Shown piece after piece: positions 8,350-13,900 of a stretch of 14,024 nucleotides of DNA (position 1 is the stretch's first letter; every line of letters starts with the position of its first letter). The notes beneath the pieces are model-generated. The model saw only the letters and a list, made by a program, of their open reading frames with translations, had not been told where the DNA came from and ran no database searches. The stretch is taken from the NCBI GenBank assembly GCA_017501055.1, contig JAFVXP010000089.1:1-14024 (forward strand), written 5' to 3'. Position numbers and translations under genes: made by a program. This stretch comes from Clostridia bacterium (lineage in GTDB: Bacteria; Bacillota; Clostridia; Oscillospirales; CAG-382).

Positions 8350-9185
8350 TTCCGTCCGCCTCCGATCAATTTCATCATCTCGTCGGCTGCGTCCATAGCG
8401 TGAAGCACACCTCGTTTTGTTTTATAGCCGTCCTTTTCAAGTTGGTACAAAAGCTCTGTAACCTGCGGAACGGCAAGCGAAACGCTGTGAAGCTTTTCAA
8501 CCTCGGAAAAGATCTCCTCGGGCGTACCGTCGGCAATAATACTGCCTTGGTTCATAACTATAATTCTGTCTGCCTCGACCGCCTCGTTCATATAATGGGT
8601 TATCGTAACGACGGTTATGCCGATCTCACGGTTAAGACGCTTCATCGCAGAAACAAGGTCTTTTCTGCCCGTCGGGTCGAGCATAGCTGTTGCTTCGTCA
8701 AAAATTATACATTCGGGGCTCATCGCAAGAATACCTGCAATGGCGATCCTCTGCTTTTGTCCGCCCGAAAGCTTATAGGTTGCGTGCTTTGCATAATCGG
8801 TCATACCGACGGTCTCAAGTGCTTTGTCAACACGTCGTCTTATCTCTTCTCTCGGAAGACCGAGATTTTCGGGTGCAAACGCAACGTCCTCCTCAACCAC
8901 GCTTGCAACAAGCTGGTTATCCGGGTTCTGGAAGACCATACCGCATTTTTTGCGTATTTCAAAGGAGTTTTCTTCGTCCAAGGTATCAAGTCCGTCAACG
9001 TAGACCTTTCCTTCGGTCGGCAAAAGGATACCGCAGAGCAATTTTGCAAGAGTGCTTTTTCCGCAACCGTTGTGACCGAGTATTGCGGTATAACTGCCCT
9101 TTTCGATATTAATATCTATTCCGTTTAAAACTCTTTCGTCTTCGGGTGAATAGGAAAATCCAACCCCTTTTGCCTCTATAAACAT
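8346..9185 (-). CDS. ecfA1: Energy-coupling factor transporter ATPase EcfA1
   Basis: A 279-residue ABC ATPase, partner of EcfA2 in the ECF importer. Walker A is GHNGCGKST (37-45), the Q-loop contains Q86 in QNPDNQ, the signature is LSGGQ (139-143), Walker B is CIIFDE (159-164), and the switch histidine is H197. It is the first gene of the ecfA1-ecfA2-ecfT set and starts at ATG 9183-9185, with an AAGGA site 9 bases upstream in the 19-base gap after the methyltransferase. No S-component (substrate-binding) gene is in the window, so this is likely a shared energising module serving S components encoded elsewhere. Its output depends on EcfT, which is interrupted here. Confidence 0.93.
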   Translation of the reverse strand: MFIEAKGVGFSYSPEDERVLNGIDINIEKGSYTAILGHNGCGKSTLAKLLCGILLPTEGKVYVDGLDTLDEENSFEIRKKCGMVFQNPDNQLVASVVEEDVAFAPENLGLPREEIRRRVDKALETVGMTDYAKHATYKLSGGQKQRIAIAGILAMSPECIIFDEATAMLDPTGRKDLVSAMKRLNREIGITVVTITHYMNEAVEADRIIVMNQGSIIADGTPEEIFSEVEKLHSVSLAVPQVTELLYQLEKDGYKTKRGVLHAMDAADEMMKLIGGGRK

Positions 9186-9204
9186 TAAAATTTGTCCTTA
9201 ATAA

Positions 9205-10068
9205 TTAAATATCGGGTGTCCAACGGCTTGAAGCACCGCAAGGGAGAGCTTCATTACTTTCTTCAATCGGAATACCAAGCTCCTCGCTGATGACCTTACC
9301 GCCAAACTTTTTGGTGTGCTTTCTCAAAACGTAACCGTTCGCCGCAGGGGAAAGGCCCGTTGTATAGGAATTCAAAAGCACAAACAGAGGTTCATCGGAA
9401 AGAACCTGACAGACAAGCTCTACAAGCTCGTCAAGGCAATCCTCGATGACCCATTTTTCACCGCCCGGACCGCGTCCGAAGGAGGGTGGGTCGAGAATTA
9501 CGGCATCGTATTTGTTGCCTCTGCGTATCTCACGGGCAACGAACTTAAAGCAATCGTCAACGATATAACGTATCTTGTTTTGGGGTATGTTTGACAGCTC
9601 GGCATTACGCTTTGCCTTTGCAACGATACCCTTCGATGCATCGACGTGGCATACAAAAGCACCTGCCTTTGCCGCCGCAACGCTTGCACCGCCCGTATAT
9701 GCAAAGAGGTTAAGTAATTTGATCTCTCTGCCCGAATTCTTTATCAATTTGGAAAACCAATCCCAGTTTGCCGCCTGCTCGGGAAAAAGCCCCGTATGCT
9801 TAAATCCCATGGGGGAGATGCCAAACTTAAGGTCGCCGTATGAAATTATCCATTCGTCGGGAACGTCCTTTTTGACCCATTCGCCCCCGCCCGAGCGTGA
9901 GCGTTTATAGATACCGTCGGCTTTTTTCCATTCGTATCTCTTTTCGTCGCCCTTCCAGATAACTTGGGGGTCGGGACGAATGAGGATATAGTCACCCCAT
10001 TTTTCAAGCCTTTTGCCGTTTGCGGCATCTAAAAGGCGGTAGTCTTTCCAATTATCGGCAAAAAACAT
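9205..10068 (-). CDS. Class I SAM-dependent methyltransferase, RlmI/RlmK-like (COG1092 type)
   Basis: A 287-residue protein with a Rossmann-fold methyltransferase domain. The SAM-binding motif I is LNLFAYTGG (119-127), followed by the acidic HVDAS (141-145), and the DPPSFGRG motif (193-200) is typical of the RlmI/RlmK family of 23S rRNA cytosine or guanine methyltransferases. The N-terminal part (about 1-110) is strand-rich and shorter than the PUA-containing E. coli RlmI, so the exact RNA target cannot be named. The ATG at 10066-10068 is chosen because a GGAG site sits 8 bases upstream and it leaves a 1-base gap after ruvB. An upstream ATG at 10126-10128 would add 20 residues but overlap ruvB by 59 bases. 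The gene lies between ruvB and ecfA1 in the same operon. Confidence 0.85.
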   Translation of the reverse strand: MFFADNWKDYRLLDAANGKRLEKWGDYILIRPDPQVIWKGDEKRYEWKKADGIYKRSRSGGGEWVKKDVPDEWIISYGDLKFGISPMGFKHTGLFPEQAANWDWFSKLIKNSGREIKLLNLFAYTGGASVAAAKAGAFVCHVDASKGIVAKAKRNAELSNIPQNKIRYIVDDCFKFVAREIRRGNKYDAVILDPPSFGRGPGGEKWVIEDCLDELVELVCQVLSDEPLFVLLNSYTTGLSPAANGYVLRKHTKKFGGKVISEELGIPIEESNEALPCGASSRWTPDI

Positions 10069-10069
10069 A

Positions 10070-11149
10070 TTATTGCTCCGTAAAAGTGATTTGACCTGCA
10101 TTTGAATCAATGGGCGGTTCAAGCCCAAGATGCAGATATGCGTTTCTCGTTGCGCATCTTCCTCTCGGCGTGCGGTTTATAAACCCAAGCTGAAGAAGAT
10201 ACGGCTCGTAAACGTCTTCGATAGTAACGGCTTCCTCGCCGATAACGGCGGAAAGCGTTTCAAGACCGACAGGTCCGCCGCCGAAATGCTTGATTATTGC
10301 AGTTAACATTCTTCTGTCAACAGAATCAAGACCGAGTGCGTCAACTTCAAGTGCGTCAAGAGCCTTTCTCGTTATTGCAAAATCGATAACTCCGTTGCCC
10401 TCGACGGTTGCAAAGTCACGCACACGCTTTAAAAATCTGTTTGCGATTCTCGGCGTACCTCTCGAACGCAATGCAATTTCATAGCTTCCGTCTGCGGTTA
10501 TCGGAACACCCAAAATACCTGCCGAACGGGTTATGATAAGAGAAAGCTCCTCGGGAGTATAAAGCTCCAGGCGGAACGCCATACCGAACCTGTCACGCAG
10601 AGGTGAAGAAAGCTGGCCTGCCCTTGTCGTTGCGCCTATCAGGGTGAACGGCTTTAGGGGTATTCGAATAGAACGTGCCGAAGGACCCTTGCCCATCATA
10701 AGGTCAAGCGCAAAATCCTCCATTGCAGGATAGAGAACCTCTTCCACGGTACGGGGAAGGCGGTGTATTTCATCAATAAAGAGAATATCGTTTCTTTCAA
10801 GTGTTGTTAAAAGTGCGGCAAGGTCGCCTGCCTTTTCGATAGCAGGACCGCTTGTCACTTTAAGGTTAACTCCAAGTTCCGATGCTATGATGCAGGAAAG
10901 GGTAGTCTTACCCAAGCCGGGAGGTCCGTGGAGAAGAACGTGGTCAAGCGAATCTCCTCTCGCCGCCGCAGCCTTTATAAAGACCGAAAGGTTGTCCTTA
11001 ACCTTTTGCTGTCCGACGTATTCCGAAAGAGTCTTAGGTCGGAGAGAAAATTCCGATTCAACGTCCTCTGCCGTGAATTCCGCCGAAGTCAAACGGCTTT
11101 CAAAATCGAAATCCTCGGAATAATCGGGAATCTTTGAATTGATAGGCAT
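10070..11149 (-). CDS. ruvB: Holliday junction branch migration DNA helicase RuvB
   Basis: A 359-residue AAA+ motor that, with RuvA, drives branch migration of Holliday junctions during recombinational repair. Walker A is GPPGLGKT (75-82), Walker B is DILFIDEIHR (121-130), sensor 1 is in GATTRAG (172-178), and the arginine-finger region is PLRDRFG (183-189). The C-terminal winged helix has the family ending GFINRTPRGRCAT. The N-terminus has about 25 extra residues before the conserved core compared with many RuvB proteins. The ATG abuts the ruvA stop (TAA-ATG), so translation is coupled. Confidence 0.97.
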   Translation of the reverse strand: MPINSKIPDYSEDFDFESRLTSAEFTAEDVESEFSLRPKTLSEYVGQQKVKDNLSVFIKAAAARGDSLDHVLLHGPPGLGKTTLSCIIASELGVNLKVTSGPAIEKAGDLAALLTTLERNDILFIDEIHRLPRTVEEVLYPAMEDFALDLMMGKGPSARSIRIPLKPFTLIGATTRAGQLSSPLRDRFGMAFRLELYTPEELSLIITRSAGILGVPITADGSYEIALRSRGTPRIANRFLKRVRDFATVEGNGVIDFAITRKALDALEVDALGLDSVDRRMLTAIIKHFGGGPVGLETLSAVIGEEAVTIEDVYEPYLLQLGFINRTPRGRCATRNAYLHLGLEPPIDSNAGQITFTEQ

Positions 11150-11752
11150 TTAGCGTCCAGCCTCCTTTCCGAGAACACGCAGCGTTTGTGCAATAAGCTC
11201 TTCCAAGGGAAGAGAGTTATCAAGCTTTTTGAGTGTTTCGATAACGTGAGCACGGGGAAATCCGTAAACGGCAAGCGTATCGACCACCTGAAGCATCTTT
11301 TCGCTGTTTGCGCTTCCTCCCTTTGAAGCAGGAAGAACCGCTTCGTCACCCGTGACCTTGTCCTTAAGCTCTATAATAACCTTCTGCGCCGTCTTAAGTC
11401 CGATACCGGGGGCTTGCGCAATTGTCTTTGCATCGTTGTTTGCGATAGCGGCACGAAGGTCGTCGGGAGAGAAGGTCCCAAGTATAGAGATACCTGCCTT
11501 CGGTCCGATTCCCGAAACAGAGATGAGCTTTTTAAACAGATTAAGCTCGTCTTCTTCAAAGAAGCCGTAAAGCGACATATTATCCTCGCTTACCGACATA
11601 TAAGTATAAAGAAGCACCTTTTTGTTCTGCAAATTGGAAAGCTTTGAGCTTGTGGTGAGCGAGATACCAACCTTAAACCCAACACCGCCGCATTCGATAA
11701 CGGCATAGTCACCCGCAAGTCTTGCAAGATTGCCGTTCAAGAAATATATCAT
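11150..11752 (-). CDS. ruvA: Holliday junction branch migration protein RuvA
   Basis: A 200-residue junction-binding subunit that tetramerises on the four-way junction and loads RuvB. The N-terminal OB-fold domain (about 1-62) contains the acidic SEDNMSLYGF stretch. Two helix-hairpin-helix motifs follow: VSGIGPKAG (79-87 region) and APGIGLKTAQK (113-123 region). A flexible serine and glycine-containing linker leads to domain III (about 150-197), which binds RuvB. The start at 11750-11752 has AAAGGAG with a 7-base spacing, within the 26-base gap after ruvC. Confidence 0.97.
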   Translation of the reverse strand: MIYFLNGNLARLAGDYAVIECGGVGFKVGISLTTSSKLSNLQNKKVLLYTYMSVSEDNMSLYGFFEEDELNLFKKLISVSGIGPKAGISILGTFSPDDLRAAIANNDAKTIAQAPGIGLKTAQKVIIELKDKVTGDEAVLPASKGGSANSEKMLQVVDTLAVYGFPRAHVIETLKKLDNSLPLEELIAQTLRVLGKEAGR

Positions 11753-11778
11753 ATCCGTGCTCCTTTCTGAATTCTAAA

Positions 11779-12261
11779 TCAACCCGTAAATCCCGAAATA
11801 CGTGTGCCGTGGCAAAGTGCAAGCGCAAGTGCATCGGCGGTATCGTCGGGCTTTGGAGTTTCGTTAAGTCCAAGCATAAGGCGGACCATATACTGGACCT
11901 GCTGTTTTTCTGCCCTGCCGTAGCCTACGACCGAGCTTTTCACCTCGAGAGGGGTATATTCATAAATATCAACACCGCATTGATGTGCCGCAAGGAGTAT
12001 AACACCCCTTGCCATAGCAACGTCAATAGCCGTTGTCGTGTTATTATTAAAGAAAAGCTCTTCGATTGCAAGACAGTCGGGCTTGAATTTTTTTAACAGC
12101 TCGGTCATATCGTTATATATGTCCGACAAGCGTTTTTCGATCATCTGCTTGGGTGCCGTTGTAATGGCTCCGTACTCGATGGCACGGTATTTCTCGCCCG
12201 TCTTCATAACCAGCCCAAATCCTATCGTTGCAAGGCCGGGATCTATTCCTAATATAAGCAT
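11779..12261 (-). CDS. ruvC: Crossover junction endodeoxyribonuclease RuvC
   Basis: A 160-residue Holliday junction resolvase with an RNase H-like fold. The four acidic catalytic residues are visible: D7 in GIDPG, E67 in AIEELFF, and D140 and D143 in DDTADALA. The ATG at 12259-12261 is chosen because AGGAG lies 8 bases upstream and the protein then begins MLILGIDPG as expected. A longer frame from 12297 would place the start in the promoter region. This is the first gene of the 13-gene unit. No GAAC-N4-GTTC type LexA box is seen in the leader, so SOS control is not supported by sequence. It ends with TGA. Confidence 0.96.
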   Translation of the reverse strand: MLILGIDPGLATIGFGLVMKTGEKYRAIEYGAITTAPKQMIEKRLSDIYNDMTELLKKFKPDCLAIEELFFNNNTTTAIDVAMARGVILLAAHQCGVDIYEYTPLEVKSSVVGYGRAEKQQVQYMVRLMLGLNETPKPDDTADALALALCHGTRISGFTG

Positions 12262-12287
12262 ATATACTACTCCTATTATATCATCAT

Positions 12288-12316
12288 ATTCTATCACGGA
12301 ATAGCTTTTGTGTCAA
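12288..12316 (-). promoter_or_regulatory. Sigma-A promoter of the ruvC operon
   Basis: On the minus strand, TTGACA (12311-12316) and TAGAAT (12288-12293) are separated by 17 bases. The -35 is a perfect consensus match. It lies 27 bases before the ruvC start and is the only strong promoter seen for the long minus-strand unit. Confidence 0.82.
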
Positions 12317-12366
12317 CCGAAACAGACCGCCAAAATCGTATAAAATGTAAAAAAATTAAAAAGGAC

Positions 12367-12395
12367 TTGCAATTTTGTTTCGTTTAGATTATTAT
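12367..12395 (+). promoter_or_regulatory. Sigma-A promoter of acpP
   Basis: TTGCAA (12367-12372), a 17-base spacer, and TATTAT (12390-12395). The spacing to acpP leaves a leader of about 50 bases. It is divergent from the ruvC promoter; about 50 bases separate the two -35 elements. Confidence 0.75.
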
Positions 12396-12411
12396 ATAGA
12401 CCGACAAGACA

Positions 12412-12430
12412 CCAAAGCAAACGTCTTTGG
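12412..12430 (+). other. Stem-loop in the acpP leader
   Basis: CCAAAG (12412-12417) pairs with CTTTGG (12425-12430) around a 7-base loop, ending 23 bases before the acpP start. It could stabilise the 5' end of the mRNA; no riboswitch class is recognised. Confidence 0.35.
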
Positions 12431-12453
12431 CTAATGAAAGGAAATTTTTTAAT

Positions 12454-12681
12454 ATGCAAATGATTGACAGAGTTAAAGAAGTTATAGCAAAACAGCTTCG
12501 TATCGACGTTGCTGAAATTGCAGATAATGCGGACGTTATCCGTGACCTCGGCGCAGACAGCCTTGATATTGTCGAAATGCTTATGACGCTTGAAGATGAA
12601 ATGAACATCATCATTCCCGATGAAGTAACCGGCATCAAGACCGTTAAGGAAATTGCGGATTATATTGAAAGTGTAGCTTAG
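12454..12681 (+). CDS. acpP: Acyl carrier protein
   Basis: A small acidic four-helix protein (75 residues after MQMIDRVKE...) that carries growing fatty acyl chains on a 4'-phosphopantetheine arm during cytoplasmic fatty acid synthesis. The attachment site is S36 in DLGADSLDIVE, the canonical motif. The ATG at 12454 follows AAAGGA by 11 bases; a second ATG two codons later (12460) is the alternative, and an upstream TTG at 12427 would run through the ribosome binding site and is rejected. The gene stands alone rather than beside plsX, fabD or rnc, with its own promoter. Its TAG stop is the first base of a perfect stem-loop. Confidence 0.95.
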   Translation: MQMIDRVKEVIAKQLRIDVAEIADNADVIRDLGADSLDIVEMLMTLEDEMNIIIPDEVTGIKTVKEIADYIESVA

Positions 12682-12703
12682 AACTTTGCCTTTGGCAAAG
12701 TTC
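12681..12703 (+). repeat. Perfect 10-bp stem-loop at the 3' end of acpP
   Basis: GAACTTTGCC (12681-12690) and GGCAAAGTTC (12694-12703) are perfectly complementary around a TTT loop. It begins within the acpP stop codon. No T-run follows, so it is not a canonical terminator, but it may protect the transcript 3' end. It forms the left boundary of the hairpin array that follows. Confidence 0.7.
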
Positions 12704-12909
12704 ATCGATATAAATCCCTGACGGGATTTTCGATATATGGCAAAGCCATTCGATATGCAAAAGCTCGATATGCCCTGCGGGGCAAGAAGGGATTTATATC
12801 ATATCGAATCCGAGCGAACGGGATCCCACGCTTGTGTTTTTGGGGTATCAAGCGAGGATATATCGAATTGCGAAGCAATATATCGATTTTGCGTTAGCAA
12901 AAATATCGA
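12704..12909. repeat. Array of mini-hairpins punctuated by TCGATAT / ATATCGA
   Basis: No gene is supported here. TCGATAT occurs at 12705, 12730, 12750 and 12765; its reverse complement ATATCGA occurs at 12801, 12860, 12880 and 12903. Between them lie short palindromes: AAATCCC-TGAC-GGGATTT (12712-12729), ATGGC-AAA-GCCAT (12737-12749), GC-AAAA-GC (12757-12764), GCCC-TGCG-GGGC (12772-12783), CGCTTG...CAAGCG (12829-12854), ATTGC-GAA-GCAAT (12867-12879) and TTTTGC-GTTA-GCAAAA (12887-12902). In addition, GATATAAATCCC (12707-12718) pairs with GGGATTTATATC (12789-12800), closing a multibranched structure. All punctuation points one way in the left half and the other way in the right half. Confidence 0.75.
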
Positions 12910-12920
12910 CAAAAACCAAA

Positions 12921-12953
12921 AACAAAACCGAGTGAGAGATCACTCGGTTTTTT
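12921..12953. terminator. Bidirectional intrinsic terminator (first copy)
   Basis: Stem AAAACCGAGTGA (12924-12935) pairs with TCACTCGGTTTT (12940-12951) around a GAGA loop, with six T residues (12948-12953) on the plus strand. On the minus strand it begins 15 bases after the ribbon-helix-helix gene stop, with four T residues. It therefore probably ends transcription from both sides. It is identical over 33 bases to 13346-13378. Confidence 0.88.
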
Positions 12954-12968
12954 CATCGATATATTCAA

Positions 12969-13124
12969 TTATGCTTTTTTGTTTTCAATCTCTCTTATGT
13001 GCTCTTTGAGAACAATGTTGATATATTGAGAAAGAGAACGGTCGTCTTTTTCTGCTTCAAACCTTAATTTTTCAATGATATCGTTGTCAATGGTAATGCT
13101 GATTTTTTCTTTCAAGGGTTTCAT
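12969..13124 (-). CDS. Small ribbon-helix-helix (Arc/CopG-type) DNA-binding protein
   Basis: A 51-residue protein from ATG 13122-13124. The predicted beta strand KISITID (7-13) is followed by helix 1 (about 14-25) and helix 2 with SLSQYINIVLKEHI (30-43), the usual ribbon-helix-helix pattern in which dimers insert the paired strand into the DNA major groove. A strong GAGGTGA site lies 5 bases upstream, which decides this start over a longer frame reaching into the promoter region. It is transcribed divergently from a 42-residue gene, and the shared 107-base region has 10-base tandem repeats that could be its operator. Antitoxin or autoregulator are both possible; no toxin is visible beside it unless it is the 42-residue protein. 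Confidence 0.8.
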   Translation of the reverse strand: MKPLKEKISITIDNDIIEKLRFEAEKDDRSLSQYINIVLKEHIREIENKKA

Positions 13125-13145
13125 AGTAATCACCTCTTTGAGCTT

Positions 13146-13151
13146 ATTATA
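13146..13151 (-). promoter_or_regulatory. -10 element of the ribbon-helix-helix gene
   Basis: A perfect TATAAT on the minus strand, 21 bases upstream of the ATG. A TTGTCA is present upstream but at 21 bases, longer than ideal, so the -35 is uncertain and an activator or weak -35 is possible. Confidence 0.5.
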
Positions 13152-13171
13152 CCGCAATATCCGACCGAGTA

Positions 13172-13200
13172 TTGACAAGTACGATAAAGTAGTATAAAAT
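13172..13200 (+). promoter_or_regulatory. Sigma-A promoter of the 42-residue gene
   Basis: TTGACA (13172-13177), a 17-base spacer, and TAAAAT (13195-13200); an overlapping TATAAA at 13193 is an alternative -10. The -35 is perfect. Confidence 0.7.
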
Positions 13201-13206
13201 AGGACA
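13177..13206. promoter_or_regulatory. Candidate operator: three 10-base tandem repeats
   Basis: AAGTACGATA, AAGTAGTATA and AAATAGGACA follow each other without gaps. The first two agree at 8 of 10 positions and the last two at 7 of 10. They cover the spacer and -10 of the plus-strand promoter. Direct repeats spaced one helical turn apart are a typical binding pattern for ribbon-helix-helix dimers, and such a protein is encoded next door. Confidence 0.4.
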
Positions 13207-13231
13207 AAAAGCATTGAAGGAAGGTGAAAAA

Positions 13232-13360
13232 ATGGATAAATACAAGGAAATGTACCTTCATCTTTTTAATGAAGTTACAACGGTAATTGAAAAATTAAAA
13301 GAGGCTCAGATTAAATGCGAGGAATTATTTATAGAATCGGAAGATAACAAAACCGAGTGA
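13232..13360 (+). CDS. Small protein of unknown function (42 residues)
   Basis: An ORF from ATG 13232 to TGA 13358-13360, encoding 42 residues that begin MDKYKEMYLHLFNEV and are rich in E and K. The pattern suggests one or two amphipathic helices with a single cysteine (C29). The AAGGAAGGTG ribosome site and the upstream TTGACA promoter support real expression. I do not recognise a function; I have an unverified recollection of similar short proteins in other Clostridia. The stop codon lies within the left arm of the terminator stem, so coding sequence and terminator overlap. It is divergent from the ribbon-helix-helix gene, and control by that protein is plausible. Confidence 0.65.
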   Translation: MDKYKEMYLHLFNEVTTVIEKLKEAQIKCEELFIESEDNKTE

Positions 13361-13378
13361 GAGATCACTCGGTTTTTT
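13346..13378 (+). terminator. Intrinsic terminator (second, identical copy)
   Basis: The same 33 bases as 12921-12953. The stem starts at 13349 and contains the TGA stop of the 42-residue gene, and six T residues end it at 13378. With the first copy it bounds the two small genes on both sides. Confidence 0.88.
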
Positions 13379-13442
13379 ACGTTGTGGTTGCGAGATAACG
13401 AAAGAATTATTATTGTAGGGAGTACGCGTGGGCTTAGTATAA

Positions 13443-13514
13443 CTGTCATTCCGAGCGACATCGGGGTCCCCACAAAACCGTGTGTTTTGTGGGGTGATAT
13501 AACGAGGAATCTCA
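13443..13514 (+). repeat. CTGTCATTCCGAG-type repeat, copy 1, interrupted by a palindrome
   Basis: The left half CTGTCATTCCGAGCGA (13443-13458) and right half CGAGGAATCTCAC (13503-13514 region) match copy 2, but 44 bases lie between them. The family resembles a dispersed repeat seen in many bacterial genomes (general knowledge, not checked here). Confidence 0.7.
13468..13494. repeat. Perfect 11-bp palindrome inside repeat copy 1
   Basis: CCCCACAAAAC (13468-13478) and GTTTTGTGGGG (13484-13494) pair perfectly around CGTGT. It sits at the loop position of the surrounding repeat, where copies 2-4 have a short variable middle. Confidence 0.7.
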
Positions 13515-13524
13515 CATAGTACAA

Positions 13525-13554
13525 CTGTCATTCCGAGCCTGCGAGGAATCTCAC
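13525..13554 (+). repeat. CTGTCATTCCGAG-type repeat, copy 2
   Basis: A compact 30-base copy: CTGTCATTCCGAGC, a short middle, then GCGAGGAATCTCAC. Confidence 0.75.
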
Positions 13555-13604
13555 CCAGGAGAAGGTAAAGTTAATTAAACATAGATAGAAGGTTATCAAT
13601 AATT

Positions 13605-13633
13605 GAGATTCTTCGCTACGCTCAGAATGACAG
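13605..13633 (-). repeat. CTGTCATTCTGAG-type repeat, copy 3 (inverted)
   Basis: Reads GAGATTCTTCGCTACGCTC then AGAATGACAG on the plus strand, the inverse of copies 1 and 2 with a C-to-T and G-to-A variant pair that preserves pairing. Confidence 0.75.
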
Positions 13634-13637
13634 GTTA

Positions 13638-13665
13638 GAGATTTGTTTTCCGTTCAGAATGACAG
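13638..13665 (-). repeat. CTGTCATTCTGAA-type repeat, copy 4 (inverted, diverged middle)
   Basis: GAGATT and TCAGAATGACAG are conserved, with a different middle. Its right end also forms a small hairpin, CCGTTC (13650-13655) with GAACGG (13665-13670). Confidence 0.6.
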
Positions 13666-13717
13666 AACGGACAGTCGAGGACGATAAGTCCCTACATTGG
13701 AGACAACAAATTTTTAT

Positions 13718-13900
13718 GTATCACGGGAATCACGCAGGGATTTGAAATATGCGTACACCGTGACGATAAAAAAACGGGGACGGCGTGGGGATTTAAAATA
13801 ACCAAGACCGTGAATATGAAAAAGCCAACACCGTGAAAATGAAAAACGTATCACGGGAATCACGCAGGAATTTGAAATATGCCTACACCGTAACAATAAA
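13718..13900. repeat. Degenerate repeat block with a 53-base direct duplication
   Basis: Positions 13718-13770 and 13848-13900 match at 49 of 53 bases, 130 bases apart. Each unit begins with TATCACGGG and ends with CACCGTGA or CACCGTAA, so its ends are inverted (TCACGG against CCGTGA). Between the units, ACCGTGA recurs at 13807 and 13830 and a degenerate ACGGCGTG at 13780, with steps of 23-27 bases from 13757. No credible gene is present. Confidence 0.65.

Larger units (their letters stand above)
13414..13696. mobile_element. Nested palindromic, MITE-like intergenic element
   Basis: TGTAGGGA (13414-13421) and TCCCTACA (13689-13696) form 8-base terminal inverted repeats. Inside are two forward copies and then two inverted copies of a roughly 29-base repeat, so the whole block can fold back on itself. 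No transposase, no significant ORF and no clear target-site duplication are visible; a non-autonomous or relic element is the best reading. Confidence 0.45.

Noticed and set aside
10069..10128. Upstream ATG giving a 307-residue methyltransferase
   Set aside because: It would overlap ruvB by 59 bases, while the internal ATG has a GGAG site at ideal spacing and a 1-base gap after ruvB.
12262..12360. LexA (SOS) box in front of ruvC
   Set aside because: No GAAC-N4-GTTC or close variant is seen on either strand near the promoter.
12681..12703. Intrinsic terminator of acpP
   Set aside because: The stem is perfect but no T-run follows; the real terminator is at 12921-12953.
12313..12705. Minus-strand frame of 130 codons over acpP
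   Set aside because: It is fully antisense to acpP and its promoter; no family is recognised.
12737..13009. Plus-strand frame of 90 codons downstream of acpP
   Set aside because: It runs through the hairpin array, the terminator and the antisense of the ribbon-helix-helix gene, and has no ribosome site; low-complexity structure explains it.
13718..13900. Possible CRISPR array
   Set aside because: Only two long units with mismatches, irregular steps of 23-27 bases between short cores, and no cas genes.
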